Origin: JADCCX01 sp051649305
GTDB lineage: Bacteria; Pseudomonadota; Alphaproteobacteria; Rhizobiales; Beijerinckiaceae
Assembly: GCA_051649305.1 (NCBI GenBank)
Contig: JBOFGV010000082.1
Span: 27,559-91,558 of the forward strand
Length of the DNA stretch: 64,000 nt
Direction: 5' to 3'
Under the pieces are notes generated by a model, which searched no databases, had not been told where the DNA came from, and worked only from the letters and a program-made list of their open reading frames with translations. The number at the start of each line of letters is the position of its first letter. The stretch's first letter is position 1. The translations under genes and the position numbers were made by a program. Of this stretch, positions 1 through 8,682 are shown in pieces.

Positions 1-1
1 T

Positions 2-520
2 TCCGTTCTGACAGAAAGCAAACCAGTGCGCCGCTCTGTGCCGTTGCCGCCGGACCGTCCGTTCGATCTTGATTCCGTGCCTGGGGGAGGGCAGCCCATT
101 GCCCGCGTCAATAACGGCCAACCAACGCCGGTGCGCGCTGTACAGACAAGCAATCGTGTTGCTGGTGACAGGGTCGCCGCTATCTACTTTGCACCTACAC
201 AAGGCCTCAATGGCTCGTTTGCAGGCGCAGACCCCATGCGTCGCCTGAAGTCAGGTTCATTTGAAAATACTGCCACCAAGCCCGTTGCTCGCTCTGGATC
301 GGTGTTGCAGGCAGGTTTGTTTCGTGATCGGGCAAATGCCGAGCGGTTGACAGCGGTTCTGCAAAAGCACGGCAATGCACAATCGCAGATTGTTTCCATG
401 AATGGAGCAACATTTTACCGTGTAACCGCCAATGACTTCACGAGCGAGAATACAGCACGCTCAGCATTGGCCGCTGCATTGGCCTCAGGGGCTGCCGGTG
501 CCCGCCTGACAACCAACTAA
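2..520 (+). CDS. SPOR-domain protein, 5' truncated (probably RlpA-type)
   Basis: The reading frame is open to the left edge of the window, so the gene is cut; an internal GTG at 26 is not needed as a start. What remains is a low-complexity Pro/Arg-rich linker followed, from about base 296, by a compact domain with the pattern of a SPOR peptidoglycan-binding fold (VLQAGLFRDRANAERL, then YRVTANDF). SPOR domains bind denuded glycan strands at division septa. In Hyphomicrobiales such a C-terminus is typical of RlpA-family septal lipoproteins, but the catalytic double-psi barrel lies outside the window, so that name is inference. It ends one base before the next start codon. Confidence 0.55.
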   Translation, partial: SVLTESKPVRRSVPLPPDRPFDLDSVPGGGQPIARVNNGQPTPVRAVQTSNRVAGDRVAAIYFAPTQGLNGSFAGADPMRRLKSGSFENTATKPVARSGSVLQAGLFRDRANAERLTAVLQKHGNAQSQIVSMNGATFYRVTANDFTSENTARSALAAALASGAAGARLTTN

Positions 521-521
521 T

Positions 522-983
522 ATGAGCGGTTCAATGGGAACCATGCCGGTTGAACCGATGGCAGATCTGGCCAATCTCAGCCCGCAAAAGGAAATGGTCC
601 GGGTGTTCTACAAGGAACTTTGGGACCATGCAGACAAGACGTTGATACCCAAGATATTCCATGAAGATTTCACCTTCAGGGGTTCGTTGGGCCCTGTGTT
701 GATCGGGTATGCAGGTTTTGCGGGTTACGTTGATTTTGTCACTCAAGCGCTTGGCAACTACACGTCTGACATCCTTGTCATGACCGAGGAAGGACCACGC
801 GTGAGCTGTAAGGTTCGCTTCCATGGCATTCATAGAAAAGAGCTTTTTGGCATTGCACCATGCCACAGGCATGTCTGGTGGCACGGTGCACCCATCTTCA
901 CATTCGAAGATGACAAGGTGCGCGATCTGTGGGTGCTGGGTGATATCCATGGTTTGATGGGGCGGCTGCGAGCAGAATCCTAG
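522..983 (+). CDS. SnoaL-like (NTF2-fold) protein
   Basis: A 153-residue protein of the SnoaL/ester-cyclase type: an N-terminal helix (KEMVRVFYKELWDHAD), the HEDFTFRGSLGP segment typical of the cone-shaped NTF2 fold, and a C-terminal strand with WVLGDIHGLM. Members include polyketide cyclases and many uncharacterised proteins that bind small hydrophobic ligands; the substrate cannot be told here. The ATG lies one base after the stop of the SPOR gene, so the two are probably translated from one transcript. An antisense frame covers most of it but shows no recognisable protein. Confidence 0.7.
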   Translation: MSGSMGTMPVEPMADLANLSPQKEMVRVFYKELWDHADKTLIPKIFHEDFTFRGSLGPVLIGYAGFAGYVDFVTQALGNYTSDILVMTEEGPRVSCKVRFHGIHRKELFGIAPCHRHVWWHGAPIFTFEDDKVRDLWVLGDIHGLMGRLRAES

Positions 984-1109
984 CTCAGCCTGATCTATTT
1001 CAGTTCCATAATATATATTCTGCGAAATCTATGTCCCGGCGTTTGCCACACCTGTGCATGATCCTTGATACCCCCTCACATCGCTGCCGGGCTTTGCTAT
1101 TGTGCGTGC

Positions 1110-1928
1110 ATGAAACCAACACGCGACATCAACGACCTCTTGTCCATTATGGCAGCCCTCCGCGACAAGCAGTCTGGCTGCCCATGGGACATTGAGCAGA
1201 CCTTTGCTTCGATTGCGCCTTACACTGTTGAGGAAGCGCATGAGGTCGTTGAAGCGATAACAAGTGGCGACCGCGAGGATTTGCGTGAGGAACTGGGTGA
1301 CCTGTTGTTGCAGGTGGTGTTCCACGCACAGATGGCCAAGGAAGAAGGGTCATTCGATTTTGGCGGCGTTGTCGAGGCTGTCAACACCAAGATGATCCGG
1401 CGGCACCCCCATGTCTTTGGGGAAAAGCGCCAATGGACACCAGCCGAAGTCAAAGCCAGTTGGGCGAGGATCAAGGCTGAGGAGAAAGCCGAACGCGCGA
1501 TTCGCCGGGGTGAACAAGGCGAGGGAGCATTGACCAGCGTTCTCGACGGGGTATCAACCGCCCTGCCCGCTGCCCAGCGCGCTGTCAAACTTCAGGATAA
1601 AGCCGCCAAGGTAGGGTTTGATTGGCCGAATCTGACAGAGGTTCTCGCCAAGGCCGAGGAAGAAATCCGCGAATTGAAGGAGGCTGCAGCCAGCGGCAAC
1701 ATCGACGATATTGCCGAGGAACTGGGTGATCTCTTGTTTGTTCTCGCCAATGTGGCGCGGTGGAAAGCGCTTGATCCTGACATGATCCTGCGTCAGGCAA
1801 ACGCCAAATTCGAGCGACGGTTTCGCATCGTCGAGCAGTTGCTGCGCGAGCGCGGCAAAGCGCCGGAACACAGTGATCTCGCAGAGATGGATGCGCTCTG
1901 GAACGAAGCGAAGAAACGGGAACGGTAA
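1110..1928 (+). CDS. mazG: Nucleoside triphosphate pyrophosphohydrolase MazG
   Basis: MazG hydrolyses (d)NTPs to NMP and pyrophosphate and cleans the nucleotide pool of non-canonical bases. The 272-residue protein has two MazG repeats. The first carries CPWDIEQTF and the metal-binding helix pair VEEAHEVVEA / EELGDLLLQVVFHAQ; the second carries EEEIRELKEA / AEELGDLLFVLANVARW. The ATG at 1110 is chosen because homology begins with MKPTRDINDLL; an in-frame ATG at 1065 would add 15 unrelated residues. The gene converges on tyrS across a palindromic repeat. Confidence 0.93.
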   Translation: MKPTRDINDLLSIMAALRDKQSGCPWDIEQTFASIAPYTVEEAHEVVEAITSGDREDLREELGDLLLQVVFHAQMAKEEGSFDFGGVVEAVNTKMIRRHPHVFGEKRQWTPAEVKASWARIKAEEKAERAIRRGEQGEGALTSVLDGVSTALPAAQRAVKLQDKAAKVGFDWPNLTEVLAKAEEEIRELKEAAASGNIDDIAEELGDLLFVLANVARWKALDPDMILRQANAKFERRFRIVEQLLRERGKAPEHSDLAEMDALWNEAKKRER

Positions 1929-1939
1929 GACGCTGAATT

Positions 1940-2060
1940 CCTTCTCCCATATATGGGGAGAAGGTGCCCGAAGGGCGGATGAGGGGCGAGGTGAGTTGGC
2001 TCAGTGTTTACCACCAGGCCCCTCACCCTAACCCTCTCCCCGCAGGCGGGGAGAGGGAAC
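1940..2060. repeat. Palindromic intergenic repeat (RIME-like), copy 1
   Basis: Two GC-rich palindromic arms, CTTCTCCCATATATGGGGAG at the left and CTCTCCCCGCAGGCGGGGAG at the right, bracket a central stretch with GGCGGATGAGGGG and GCCCCTCACCCTAACCC. Similar arms recur near 7.7, 10.0, 30.9, 34.7 and 63.8 kb. It fills the convergent mazG/tyrS gap, where the hairpins could act as a bidirectional transcription barrier. The family assignment to rhizobial intergenic mosaic elements is from memory of their consensus, not from a search. Confidence 0.75.
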
Positions 2061-2064
2061 AACC

Positions 2065-3330
2065 CTACCCTGCCCTCAAAAGCACATGCTTCTTTTTGCC
2101 CATCGATAGCTTGATCGCACCGTCATTCACAGCATCAGCTACAGTGAGAACTGCCTTGGGATCGCTAACAACCTGATCATTCACCCGCAAGCCGCCACCC
2201 TGAATCTGCCGCCGCGCTTCGCCGGTTGAAGGGACCAATCCGGCAGTTACAAAGGCAGTCAGGACACCAAGGCCTGCGGATAGATCAGCTGCACTGACAG
2301 CGACAGTTGGCAAATCAGCCGCTGTTTGCCCTTGCTCAAAGGTCTGCCGTGCAGTCTCGGCAGCCTGATCCGCAGCAGCACGGCCATGAACCAATGCTGT
2401 TGCTTCCGTCGCCAGCACTTTCTTCGCTTCGTTGATTTCCGAACCACCAAGCGCTGCCAGACGGGCAATCTCAGCCATTGGCAGGACCGTGAACAATTTG
2501 AAAAACTTCGCGACATCCGCGTCTTCTGCGTTCCGCCAGTACTGCCAGTAGTCGTAGGGCGACAGCAGATCAGCATTGAGCCAGACAGCACCCGCAGCTG
2601 TCTTGCCCATCTTGGCGCCAGATGATGTCGTCAACAGCGGCGTGGTCAAGGCATAGAGCTGATGCAGGCCCAGCCTCCGCCCAAGGTCGATGCCGTTGAT
2701 GATGTTGCCCCACTGGTCAGAGCCGCCCATTTGCAGGTTGCAGCCATGGCGTTTCGCCAGAACCGTGAAATCATAGGCCTGCAGGATCATGTAGTTGAAT
2801 TCGATGAAGCTGAGGCCGTTCTCGTTGTCGCGATCGAGGCGCAATTTAACCGAATCCATAGACAGCATGCGGTTGACCGAGAAATGCTTGCCGATATCGC
2901 GCAGCATCTCGATCCAGTTGAGTGTCGTCAGCCATTCCGCATTGTCGGTCATGATGGCTTCCTTCGGCTTGTCGCCAAACGTCAGGAATTTTGAGAAAAC
3001 GGATTTGATTCCCATCTTGTTGTTGTTGATGTCTTCAAGCGACAGCATCTTGCGGGATTCGTCCTTGCCGGATGGATCCCCCACCATGGTTGTGCCGCCA
3101 CCCATCAAGGCAATGGCCTTGTTACCAGTGCGCTGCAGCCAGTGCAGCATCATGATCTGCACAAGTGAGCCTGCATGCAGCGACGGCGCTGTCGCATCAA
3201 ACCCGATATACCCCGTGACTTCGCCCTTCACGGCCAAGGCATCAAGGCCGGCATAATCCGAGCATTGATGGATGAAGCCACGCTCCTGAAGCGTGTGCAG
3301 AAATTCGGATTTGGGTTTGAAATCAGTCAT
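2065..3330 (-). CDS. tyrS: Tyrosyl-tRNA synthetase
   Basis: Charges tRNA-Tyr with tyrosine in the cytoplasm. The 421-residue class I synthetase has the HIGH-type signature as SLHAGSL near residue 50, the tyrosine-specificity segment LQAYDF and QMGGSDQWGN, a KMSKS-type loop reduced to AKMGKTAAG near residue 235, and a C-terminal S4-like RNA-binding domain (TGEARRQIQGGGLRVND). The start at 3330 gives MTDFKPKSEF with a GAGAGAG ribosome site upstream; the longer frame adds ten residues without similarity. It converges with mazG. Confidence 0.97.
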   Translation of the reverse strand: MTDFKPKSEFLHTLQERGFIHQCSDYAGLDALAVKGEVTGYIGFDATAPSLHAGSLVQIMMLHWLQRTGNKAIALMGGGTTMVGDPSGKDESRKMLSLEDINNNKMGIKSVFSKFLTFGDKPKEAIMTDNAEWLTTLNWIEMLRDIGKHFSVNRMLSMDSVKLRLDRDNENGLSFIEFNYMILQAYDFTVLAKRHGCNLQMGGSDQWGNIINGIDLGRRLGLHQLYALTTPLLTTSSGAKMGKTAAGAVWLNADLLSPYDYWQYWRNAEDADVAKFFKLFTVLPMAEIARLAALGGSEINEAKKVLATEATALVHGRAAADQAAETARQTFEQGQTAADLPTVAVSAADLSAGLGVLTAFVTAGLVPSTGEARRQIQGGGLRVNDQVVSDPKAVLTVADAVNDGAIKLSMGKKKHVLLRAG

Positions 3331-3376
3331 GTCAGGCTCTCTCTTGCCCGCCTTATTCACATTTTCAATGCAGGCG

Positions 3377-3979
3377 TCAAAGAAATGTGAAGACCATCAT
3401 CACAGCCAGTCCCCACATGATGGCGCAAATGCCATAGTCCAGCACGCGCCAGGCCATCGGCTTGGCAAACAGCGGGGCCAGCAATCGAGCGCCGTACCCA
3501 AGGCCAAAGAACCAGACAAAGGATGCAACTGCAGCACCGGTGCCGAACCACCAGGGGTTTTGATAGGTGGCGGAAAGACTACCCACCAGCACCACCGTAT
3601 CCAGATAAACATGCGGATTGAGCCAGGTGAAGGCAGCGGCCTGTGCCAAAGCCGCTGATAGTGACAAGGCCGCCTCCCCTTGCATGATCATGGCTTCCGG
3701 CCTCATGGCGCGCTTCAAGGCCACGAAACCATACCAGACGAGAAAGAGGGTTGCCCCCAGTCCGGCAACCAGAAAAAGGCCGGGAACCTGCTTCATCAAT
3801 GCCCCTGCCCCGGCAACGCCTGCAAAAATCAGCAAGGCATCAGAGATCGCGCAAAACAACACCAATGGCAGCACATGCTGGCGCAGCAGGCCCTGACGCA
3901 GGACAAAGGCATTCTGCGCGCCAATGGCGACAATCAATGATCCGCCAAGCAGGAAACCTGCCAGAAACGCTTTCAGCAT
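3377..3979 (-). CDS. LysE/ArgO-family amino-acid exporter
   Basis: A 200-residue integral membrane protein of the LysE superfamily. It opens with LGGSLIVAIGAQNAFVLRQG, the conserved first helix and loop of LysE/ArgO proteins, which export basic amino acids. About five to six hydrophobic helices follow, ending in FGLGYGARLL and a last helix. Substrate (lysine or arginine) is by family only. It lies 46 bases downstream of tyrS's start and 9 bases after the hydrolase on the same strand, so hydrolase and exporter may be co-transcribed. No LysR-type ArgP regulator is adjacent. Confidence 0.87.
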   Translation of the reverse strand: MLKAFLAGFLLGGSLIVAIGAQNAFVLRQGLLRQHVLPLVLFCAISDALLIFAGVAGAGALMKQVPGLFLVAGLGATLFLVWYGFVALKRAMRPEAMIMQGEAALSLSAALAQAAAFTWLNPHVYLDTVVLVGSLSATYQNPWWFGTGAAVASFVWFFGLGYGARLLAPLFAKPMAWRVLDYGICAIMWGLAVMMVFTFL

Positions 3980-3988
3980 CGGAGTGCT

Positions 3989-4636
3989 TTAGCCGTTCGG
4001 CTCCAGTCGCTTGTCAAGATAGCCGTTGATGGTGCCCATCAACTCATCCATCTTGCCTTCAAAGAAGTGGTTCGCGCCGGGCACGGTTTCATGCTCGATC
4101 TTGACGCCCTTCTGAGTCTTTACCTTGTCCATTGCGCTCATGCTTTCGCGCGCTGGCGAAACACGGTCGTTCTCGCCGTGGATGACCAGGCCTGACGAAG
4201 GGCAAGGGGCAAGGAAGGGGTAGTCATAGCGGTTTGCCATGGCGGCAATCGACAGGAATCCCTCGATTTCCGGACGGCGCATCAAAAGCTGCATGCCAAT
4301 CCACGCGCCAAAGGAAACACCGGCAACCCAGCAGGTCTTGGCTTCAGGCGCCATGGCCTGTGCCCAGTCGAGCGCGGATGCCGCGTCTGACAACTCGCCT
4401 GCCCCGTGGTCAAACACGCCCTGGCTGCGGCCAATGCCGCGGAAATTGAAGCGCAGAACCGAAAAGCCGCGCTCAAGGAACGAATAATACAGATTGTAGA
4501 TGATCTGGTTGTTCATCGTGCCGCCAAACTGCGGATGCGGATGCAGCAGCAGCGCGATCGGCGCACCGCGCTTTTTTGACATTTGATAGCGGCCTTCAAG
4601 ACGCCCTTCAGGACCGTTGAAAATAACTTCTGGCAT
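3989..4636 (-). CDS. Alpha/beta hydrolase (dienelactone-hydrolase-like)
   Basis: A 215-residue hydrolase with a complete apparent triad: nucleophile Ser in GVSFGAW near residue 107, acidic residue in HGENDRVS near residue 156 and His in GANHFFEG near residue 193. The oxyanion segment is LLHPHPQFGGTMNN, typical of the YdeN/YfhR-like cytosolic group common in alphaproteobacteria. Substrate unknown. It is transcribed away from the suf operon; about 240 bases separate the two start codons and include the Irr-type palindrome. Confidence 0.82.
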   Translation of the reverse strand: MPEVIFNGPEGRLEGRYQMSKKRGAPIALLLHPHPQFGGTMNNQIIYNLYYSFLERGFSVLRFNFRGIGRSQGVFDHGAGELSDAASALDWAQAMAPEAKTCWVAGVSFGAWIGMQLLMRRPEIEGFLSIAAMANRYDYPFLAPCPSSGLVIHGENDRVSPARESMSAMDKVKTQKGVKIEHETVPGANHFFEGKMDELMGTINGYLDKRLEPNG

Positions 4637-4722
4637 TGCTTATTCCATCGATTCTGAGGGAAGCGACATATTTGCTGGCCACACCTTGACGTGGCAGCCC
4701 TATGCGCCCTACATCCCGCCTG

Positions 4723-4738
4723 TTAGAATTATTCTAGA
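4723..4738. promoter_or_regulatory. Irr-type iron control element upstream of the suf operon
   Basis: The sequence TTAGAATTATTCTAGA is an almost perfect palindrome (TTAGAA, three-base spacer, TTCTAG) that matches the ICE box bound by the haem-responsive regulator Irr in Hyphomicrobiales (family knowledge: TTTAGAA-N3-TTCTAAA). It lies 138 bases ahead of the first suf start codon. Irr is known to repress suf-type operons under iron limitation in some relatives, so the expected effect is iron-dependent control. Site recognised by eye only. Confidence 0.7.
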
Positions 4739-4875
4739 CTTGGAACGAAAACGGAACATTTGATCCGTCTGCGCCCTGAGTCAGAGTGCTTGGTGGCTAT
4801 AGCACGTCTGGTACAGCCAATTTCAAGCATTTCGTGCAGATCACGGCATTTAAACGCGAAAGGTGACTTTTGGAT

Positions 4876-6078
4876 ATGCCCGCAAAGCGAGCCTATCTTG
4901 ATCACAATGCCACAACACCGCTGCGCCCGGCAGTGGTGGAAGCCATGACGCGCGCCTTTTCGCTCGTCGGCAATCCTTCATCCATTCACGCCGAGGGACG
5001 TGCCGCGCGCGCTGCCATTGATGCCGCCCGCAGCGCTTTGGCCAAAACAGTGGGCGCCGAACCCAAGAACATCATCTTCACTTCTGGCGCTACGGAGGCG
5101 CTGAACACCTTGCTTGCCCCCTCGCCTGCTGTTGTGTCGGTGTCAGGAGCAAAGACCACACAGCGCTTGCTTGTTCTGGCAACAGAGCACAGTGCTGCTT
5201 TGGCAGGGGGGCGCTTTGCTGCGGACTGCATTGAAACCATACCCGTTGACAGCGACGGCCTTGCTGATCTCGATTGGCTGGAAAAGCGGTTACTGATCTT
5301 GAAAGATGCAACTGGATTTGCGCCTGTTACAGTCGCTGTGCAATTGGCCAACAGCGAAACCGGCGTCATTCAACCCATCAAGCAGATTTCAAAGCTCACG
5401 GATCAATACGGTGCATTGCTGATGTGCGATGCTGTGGCTGCATTCGGCAAGATCGCGATTGATCTGGCTGATCTCAATGCTGATGCCATTGTTATTTCGG
5501 CCCACAAATTTGGCGGCCCCAAAGGCGTTGGCGCAATCATTTTGCATGGCGACAGGCTTCAGATACAGGAACCTTTGCTCCGTGGTGGCGGGCAGGAAAT
5601 GCGGCAGCGCTCTGGCACAGAAAACGTGGCCGCAATTGTTGGAATGGCTGTAGCAGCAACCGAGGCGACAGCAGATATGCAGTCGGAAAGCGCCCGTTTG
5701 TGTGCCTTGCGCGATCAGATGGCAACGGCGTTCAAAGCTTCATCACCTGCAACGCTGGTGTTTGGCGAAAATGCCCCTCGCCTGCCCAACACCTTAAACA
5801 TATCTACGCCCGGCATGCGTGCTGAAACCGCCGTAATCAATTTTGATTTGGCTGGCGTCGCGGTTTCGTCTGGTTCGGCCTGCTCATCAGGCAAGGTGAA
5901 ACAGTCGCATGTTCTGGCAGCCATGGGTGTCAGCGAAAGCGCAATGGCAGGCGCTTTGCGCTTTTCTCTCGGCTGGAACACGACGGCAGAAGACATTGAA
6001 ATGACGATAGCCGCCTTCACAAAACTTGCAAAACCGGCTCAAGAGCGTCAGGGACAGCGGCAGGTTATCGCGGCGTGA
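4876..6078 (+). CDS. Cysteine desulfurase, class I (IscS/NifS type), first gene of suf operon
   Basis: PLP enzyme that removes sulfur from cysteine and passes it as persulfide to Fe-S assembly. The 400-residue protein shows YLDHNATTPL at the N-terminus, the PLP lysine in SAHKFGGPKG near residue 205, and the class I active loop SSGSACSSGKVKQSH near residue 330 carrying the catalytic Cys. The ATG at 4876 sits about ten bases after AAAGGTGA; a TTG at 4870 is also possible. It leads the operon, with a second class II desulfurase (sufS) five genes later, as is usual in Hyphomicrobiales. Confidence 0.93.
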   Translation: MPAKRAYLDHNATTPLRPAVVEAMTRAFSLVGNPSSIHAEGRAARAAIDAARSALAKTVGAEPKNIIFTSGATEALNTLLAPSPAVVSVSGAKTTQRLLVLATEHSAALAGGRFAADCIETIPVDSDGLADLDWLEKRLLILKDATGFAPVTVAVQLANSETGVIQPIKQISKLTDQYGALLMCDAVAAFGKIAIDLADLNADAIVISAHKFGGPKGVGAIILHGDRLQIQEPLLRGGGQEMRQRSGTENVAAIVGMAVAATEATADMQSESARLCALRDQMATAFKASSPATLVFGENAPRLPNTLNISTPGMRAETAVINFDLAGVAVSSGSACSSGKVKQSHVLAAMGVSESAMAGALRFSLGWNTTAEDIEMTIAAFTKLAKPAQERQGQRQVIAA

Positions 6079-6167
6079 AACAAATTTGATCCGTTGGCGC
6101 ACTTGCTGCGTGAACGGAATGGAAAGACCGGAGGCCCTTGAAGCCTTCGTGATGATGGAGAGACAGT

Positions 6168-7643
6168 ATGGCAGCGGTGCAGGAAACCGTCGAACAGGTG
6201 AAGCTGATCGATGTCGACCAGTACAAATACGGCTTTGTCACGGACATTGAATCCGATCTCGCGCCCAAAGGCCTGAGCGAAGACATTGTGCGTTTCATCT
6301 CGGCTAAAAAAGGCGAGCCAGAGTGGATGACCGAATGGCGTCTCGATGCCTATCGCCGCTGGCTGACCATGCGCCCGCCGGAGTGGTCACGCGTCGACTA
6401 TCCCGAGATCGACTATCAGGCACTGCATTATTACGCCGCCCCCAAGGGTGCGAATGATGGTCCGAAGTCATTGGCGGAAGTCGATCCGGAATTGCTGAAA
6501 ACTTACAACAAGCTTGGCATTTCGCAGGCCGAACAGGAAGTGCTGGCCGGCGTTGCACCTGCCAACCGTGTTGCTGTCGATTTCGTCTTTGACAGCGTGT
6601 CTGTCATCACGACGTTCAAAGAGGAACTCGCAAAATCCGGCGTTATCTTCTGCCCGATTTCAGAAGCGATCCGCGAATACCCAGATCTGGTGAAGAAGTA
6701 TCTGGGCACGGTTGTGCCAACCACCGACAACTACTTCGCCACCTTGAACAGTGCTGTCTTCTCGGACGGCTCGTTTGTCTACATTCCGCCTGGCGTGCGG
6801 TGCCCGATGGAATTGTCCACCTATTTCCGCATCAATGAGCAGAACACCGGTCAGTTCGAGCGCACATTGATCATCGCGGATGCGGGCAGCTATGTCAGCT
6901 ATCTCGAAGGCTGCACAGCACCAAAACGCGATGAAAATCAATTGCATGCGGCAGTTGTTGAACTCGTTACATTGGATGACGCCGAGATCAAGTATTCCAC
7001 CGTACAGAACTGGTATCCCGGTGATGCTGAGGGCAAAGGCGGAATCTACAATTTCGTCACCAAGCGTGGTGATTGCCGTGGCGACCGCTCGAAGATCTCC
7101 TGGACACAGGTGGAAACCGGCTCGGCGATCACCTGGAAATACCCAAGCTGCATCCTGCGCGGAGATAACAGCTCAGGCGAGTTCTACTCGATTGCGGTTT
7201 CCAACGGCCGCCAGCAAGTGGATTCCGGCACCAAGATGATCCATCTGGGCAAGAATACGACCTCGAAGATTATCGCCAAGGGTATTTCAGCGGGCAAGTC
7301 CGACTCCACCTATCGCGGTCAGGTCTCCATGCACCGCAAGGCCAAGGGTGCACGCAACTTCACCAACTGCGACAGCTTGCTGATCGGCGACACCTGCGGC
7401 GCGCACACCATCCCCTACATCGAGTGCAACAACAGCACAGGCATTGTTGAGCATGAAGCGACCACGTCCAAGATCGCTGAGGATCAGCTCTTCTATTGCC
7501 AGCAGCGCGGGCTTTCCGAGGAAGAGGCGATTGCGCTGATCGTTAATGGTTTCGTGAAAGAGGTGCTGCAGCAACTGCCGATGGAATTTGCTGTGGAAGC
7601 GCAGAAGTTGATCAGCATCAGCCTTGAGGGGAGCGTTGGCTAA
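6168..7643 (+). CDS. sufB: Fe-S cluster assembly scaffold SufB
   Basis: SufB is the scaffold subunit of the SufBC2D complex, on which Fe-S clusters are built in the cytoplasm. The 491-residue protein contains the core motifs FSDGSFVYIPPGVRCPMEL, SYVSYLEGCTAP, and near the C-terminus LIGDTCGAHTIPYIECNN with the conserved Cys, followed by HEATTSKIAEDQLFYCQQRG. The start is preceded by GATGGAGAGACAGT. Eighty-nine bases separate it from the desulfurase. The stop codon is directly followed by an ATG opening a small doubtful frame. Confidence 0.97.
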   Translation: MAAVQETVEQVKLIDVDQYKYGFVTDIESDLAPKGLSEDIVRFISAKKGEPEWMTEWRLDAYRRWLTMRPPEWSRVDYPEIDYQALHYYAAPKGANDGPKSLAEVDPELLKTYNKLGISQAEQEVLAGVAPANRVAVDFVFDSVSVITTFKEELAKSGVIFCPISEAIREYPDLVKKYLGTVVPTTDNYFATLNSAVFSDGSFVYIPPGVRCPMELSTYFRINEQNTGQFERTLIIADAGSYVSYLEGCTAPKRDENQLHAAVVELVTLDDAEIKYSTVQNWYPGDAEGKGGIYNFVTKRGDCRGDRSKISWTQVETGSAITWKYPSCILRGDNSSGEFYSIAVSNGRQQVDSGTKMIHLGKNTTSKIIAKGISAGKSDSTYRGQVSMHRKAKGARNFTNCDSLLIGDTCGAHTIPYIECNNSTGIVEHEATTSKIAEDQLFYCQQRGLSEEEAIALIVNGFVKEVLQQLPMEFAVEAQKLISISLEGSVG

Positions 7644-7919
7644 ATGCCCCTCTCTGCTTCCACACAAGCAACTCGCCCCAACATCGGCCACTACGCCGAT
7701 GAACAGGCAGCGCTGGATGCTGTTGTGGCGCGCTCCCTTCCCTCCCCCTTGCGGGGAGGGTGGCCCTTCGTCTTAACGAAGGGTCGGGTGGGGGTGCCCC
7801 TAATGAAAGCGCCTTACTTTGAATCACCCCCATCCGGTGCGGCCAAGCCGCACCACCTTCCCCGCAAGGGGGAAGGAATGACCGCAAACATTTGTTCAGA
7901 CACAACACATCTCCAGTGA
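7644..7919 (+). other. Doubtful 91-codon frame in the sufB–sufC gap
   Basis: An ATG directly abuts the sufB stop (TAAATG) and opens a 91-codon frame. The first 30 residues (…TRPNIGHYADEQAALDAVV…) have a plausible protein-like composition and could be the start of a lost or small gene. From codon 31 on, the frame is simply the translation of the palindromic repeat, and it ends just before sufC. I do not recognise the N-terminal part. Either a short gene was cut by the repeat, or this is non-coding spacer. Confidence 0.25.
7734..7878. repeat. Palindromic intergenic repeat (RIME-like), copy 2, within suf operon
   Basis: The left arm CCTCCCCCTTGCGGGGAGGG and the right arm CCTTCCCCGCAAGGGGGAAGG form strong hairpins, and the two arms are also complementary to each other. 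Between them lie GGCCCTTCG-TCTTAA-CGAAGGG and GGTGCGGCCAAGCCGCACC, two further perfect hairpins. In the polycistronic mRNA this would form a highly structured spacer between sufB and sufC, which could shield or cut the transcript. Confidence 0.75.
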
Positions 7920-7927
7920 GACCACCC

Positions 7928-8680
7928 ATGCTCGAAATTAAAAACCTCCACGTCAAGATCGCTGACGAAGACAAGAAAATCCTCAACGGCCTGAACCTCA
8001 CGGTCGCTGCCGGCGAAGTCGCGGCCATCATGGGGCCGAACGGCTCCGGCAAATCGACGCTCAGCTATGTCATCGCCGGAAAGGAGGACTATGAGGTTCT
8101 CGACGGTGAAATCCTTCTCAATGGCGAGAACATCCTTGAGATGGAAGCAGATGCCCGCGCTGCGGCTGGCCTGTTCCTCGCTTTCCAGTATCCCCTGGAA
8201 ATTCCCGGCGTTGCCACCATGACATTCCTGAAGGCCGCCATGAACGCCCAGCGCAAGGCGCGCGGCGAGGATGAGTTGCAGCCTGCTGCCTTCATCAAGG
8301 CCGTCAACGGTGCTGCCGACAAGCTTGGCATTGCCAAGGACATGCTCAAGCGCCCGCTGAACGTCGGCTTCTCTGGCGGTGAAAAGAAGCGCATGGAAAT
8401 CCTGCAGATGGCGCTGCTTTCTCCCAAGATGTGCATTCTGGATGAGACAGACTCCGGCCTCGATATCGACGCGCTGCGTGTTGTTTCGGAAGGCGTGAAC
8501 GCATTGCGCGGCAAGGATCGCTCTTTCCTCGTCATCACGCACTACCAGCGCCTGCTGGATCATATCGTGCCAGACACCGTGCATGTCATGGCCAAAGGCC
8601 AGATCGTCAAGACAGGCGGCAAGGAACTGGCGCTGGAGCTCGAAAAGAACGGCTACCGCGACTACGCATCGGCGGCCTGA
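7928..8680 (+). CDS. sufC: Fe-S assembly ATPase SufC
   Basis: ABC-type ATPase of the SufBC2D scaffold complex. The 250-residue protein has Walker A GPNGSGKST near residue 36, Q-loop FQYPLEIPGV, the Suf-specific signature FSGGEKKRMEIL near residue 145, and Walker B ILDETDSGLDID with the catalytic Glu, then the H-loop in VITHYQRLL. Start at 7928 (MLEIKNLHVKI) fits the family; the upstream in-frame ATG at 7892 would add 12 residues. The ribosome site is weak (GTGAGACCACCC). It ends two bases before sufD. Confidence 0.97.
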   Translation: MLEIKNLHVKIADEDKKILNGLNLTVAAGEVAAIMGPNGSGKSTLSYVIAGKEDYEVLDGEILLNGENILEMEADARAAAGLFLAFQYPLEIPGVATMTFLKAAMNAQRKARGEDELQPAAFIKAVNGAADKLGIAKDMLKRPLNVGFSGGEKKRMEILQMALLSPKMCILDETDSGLDIDALRVVSEGVNALRGKDRSFLVITHYQRLLDHIVPDTVHVMAKGQIVKTGGKELALELEKNGYRDYASAA

Positions 8681-8682
8681 TC

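Noticed and set aside
531..950. 139-codon minus-strand frame over the SnoaL-like gene
   Set aside because: Antisense shadow without family resemblance; the plus frame has an NTF2-type pattern and follows the upstream gene closely.
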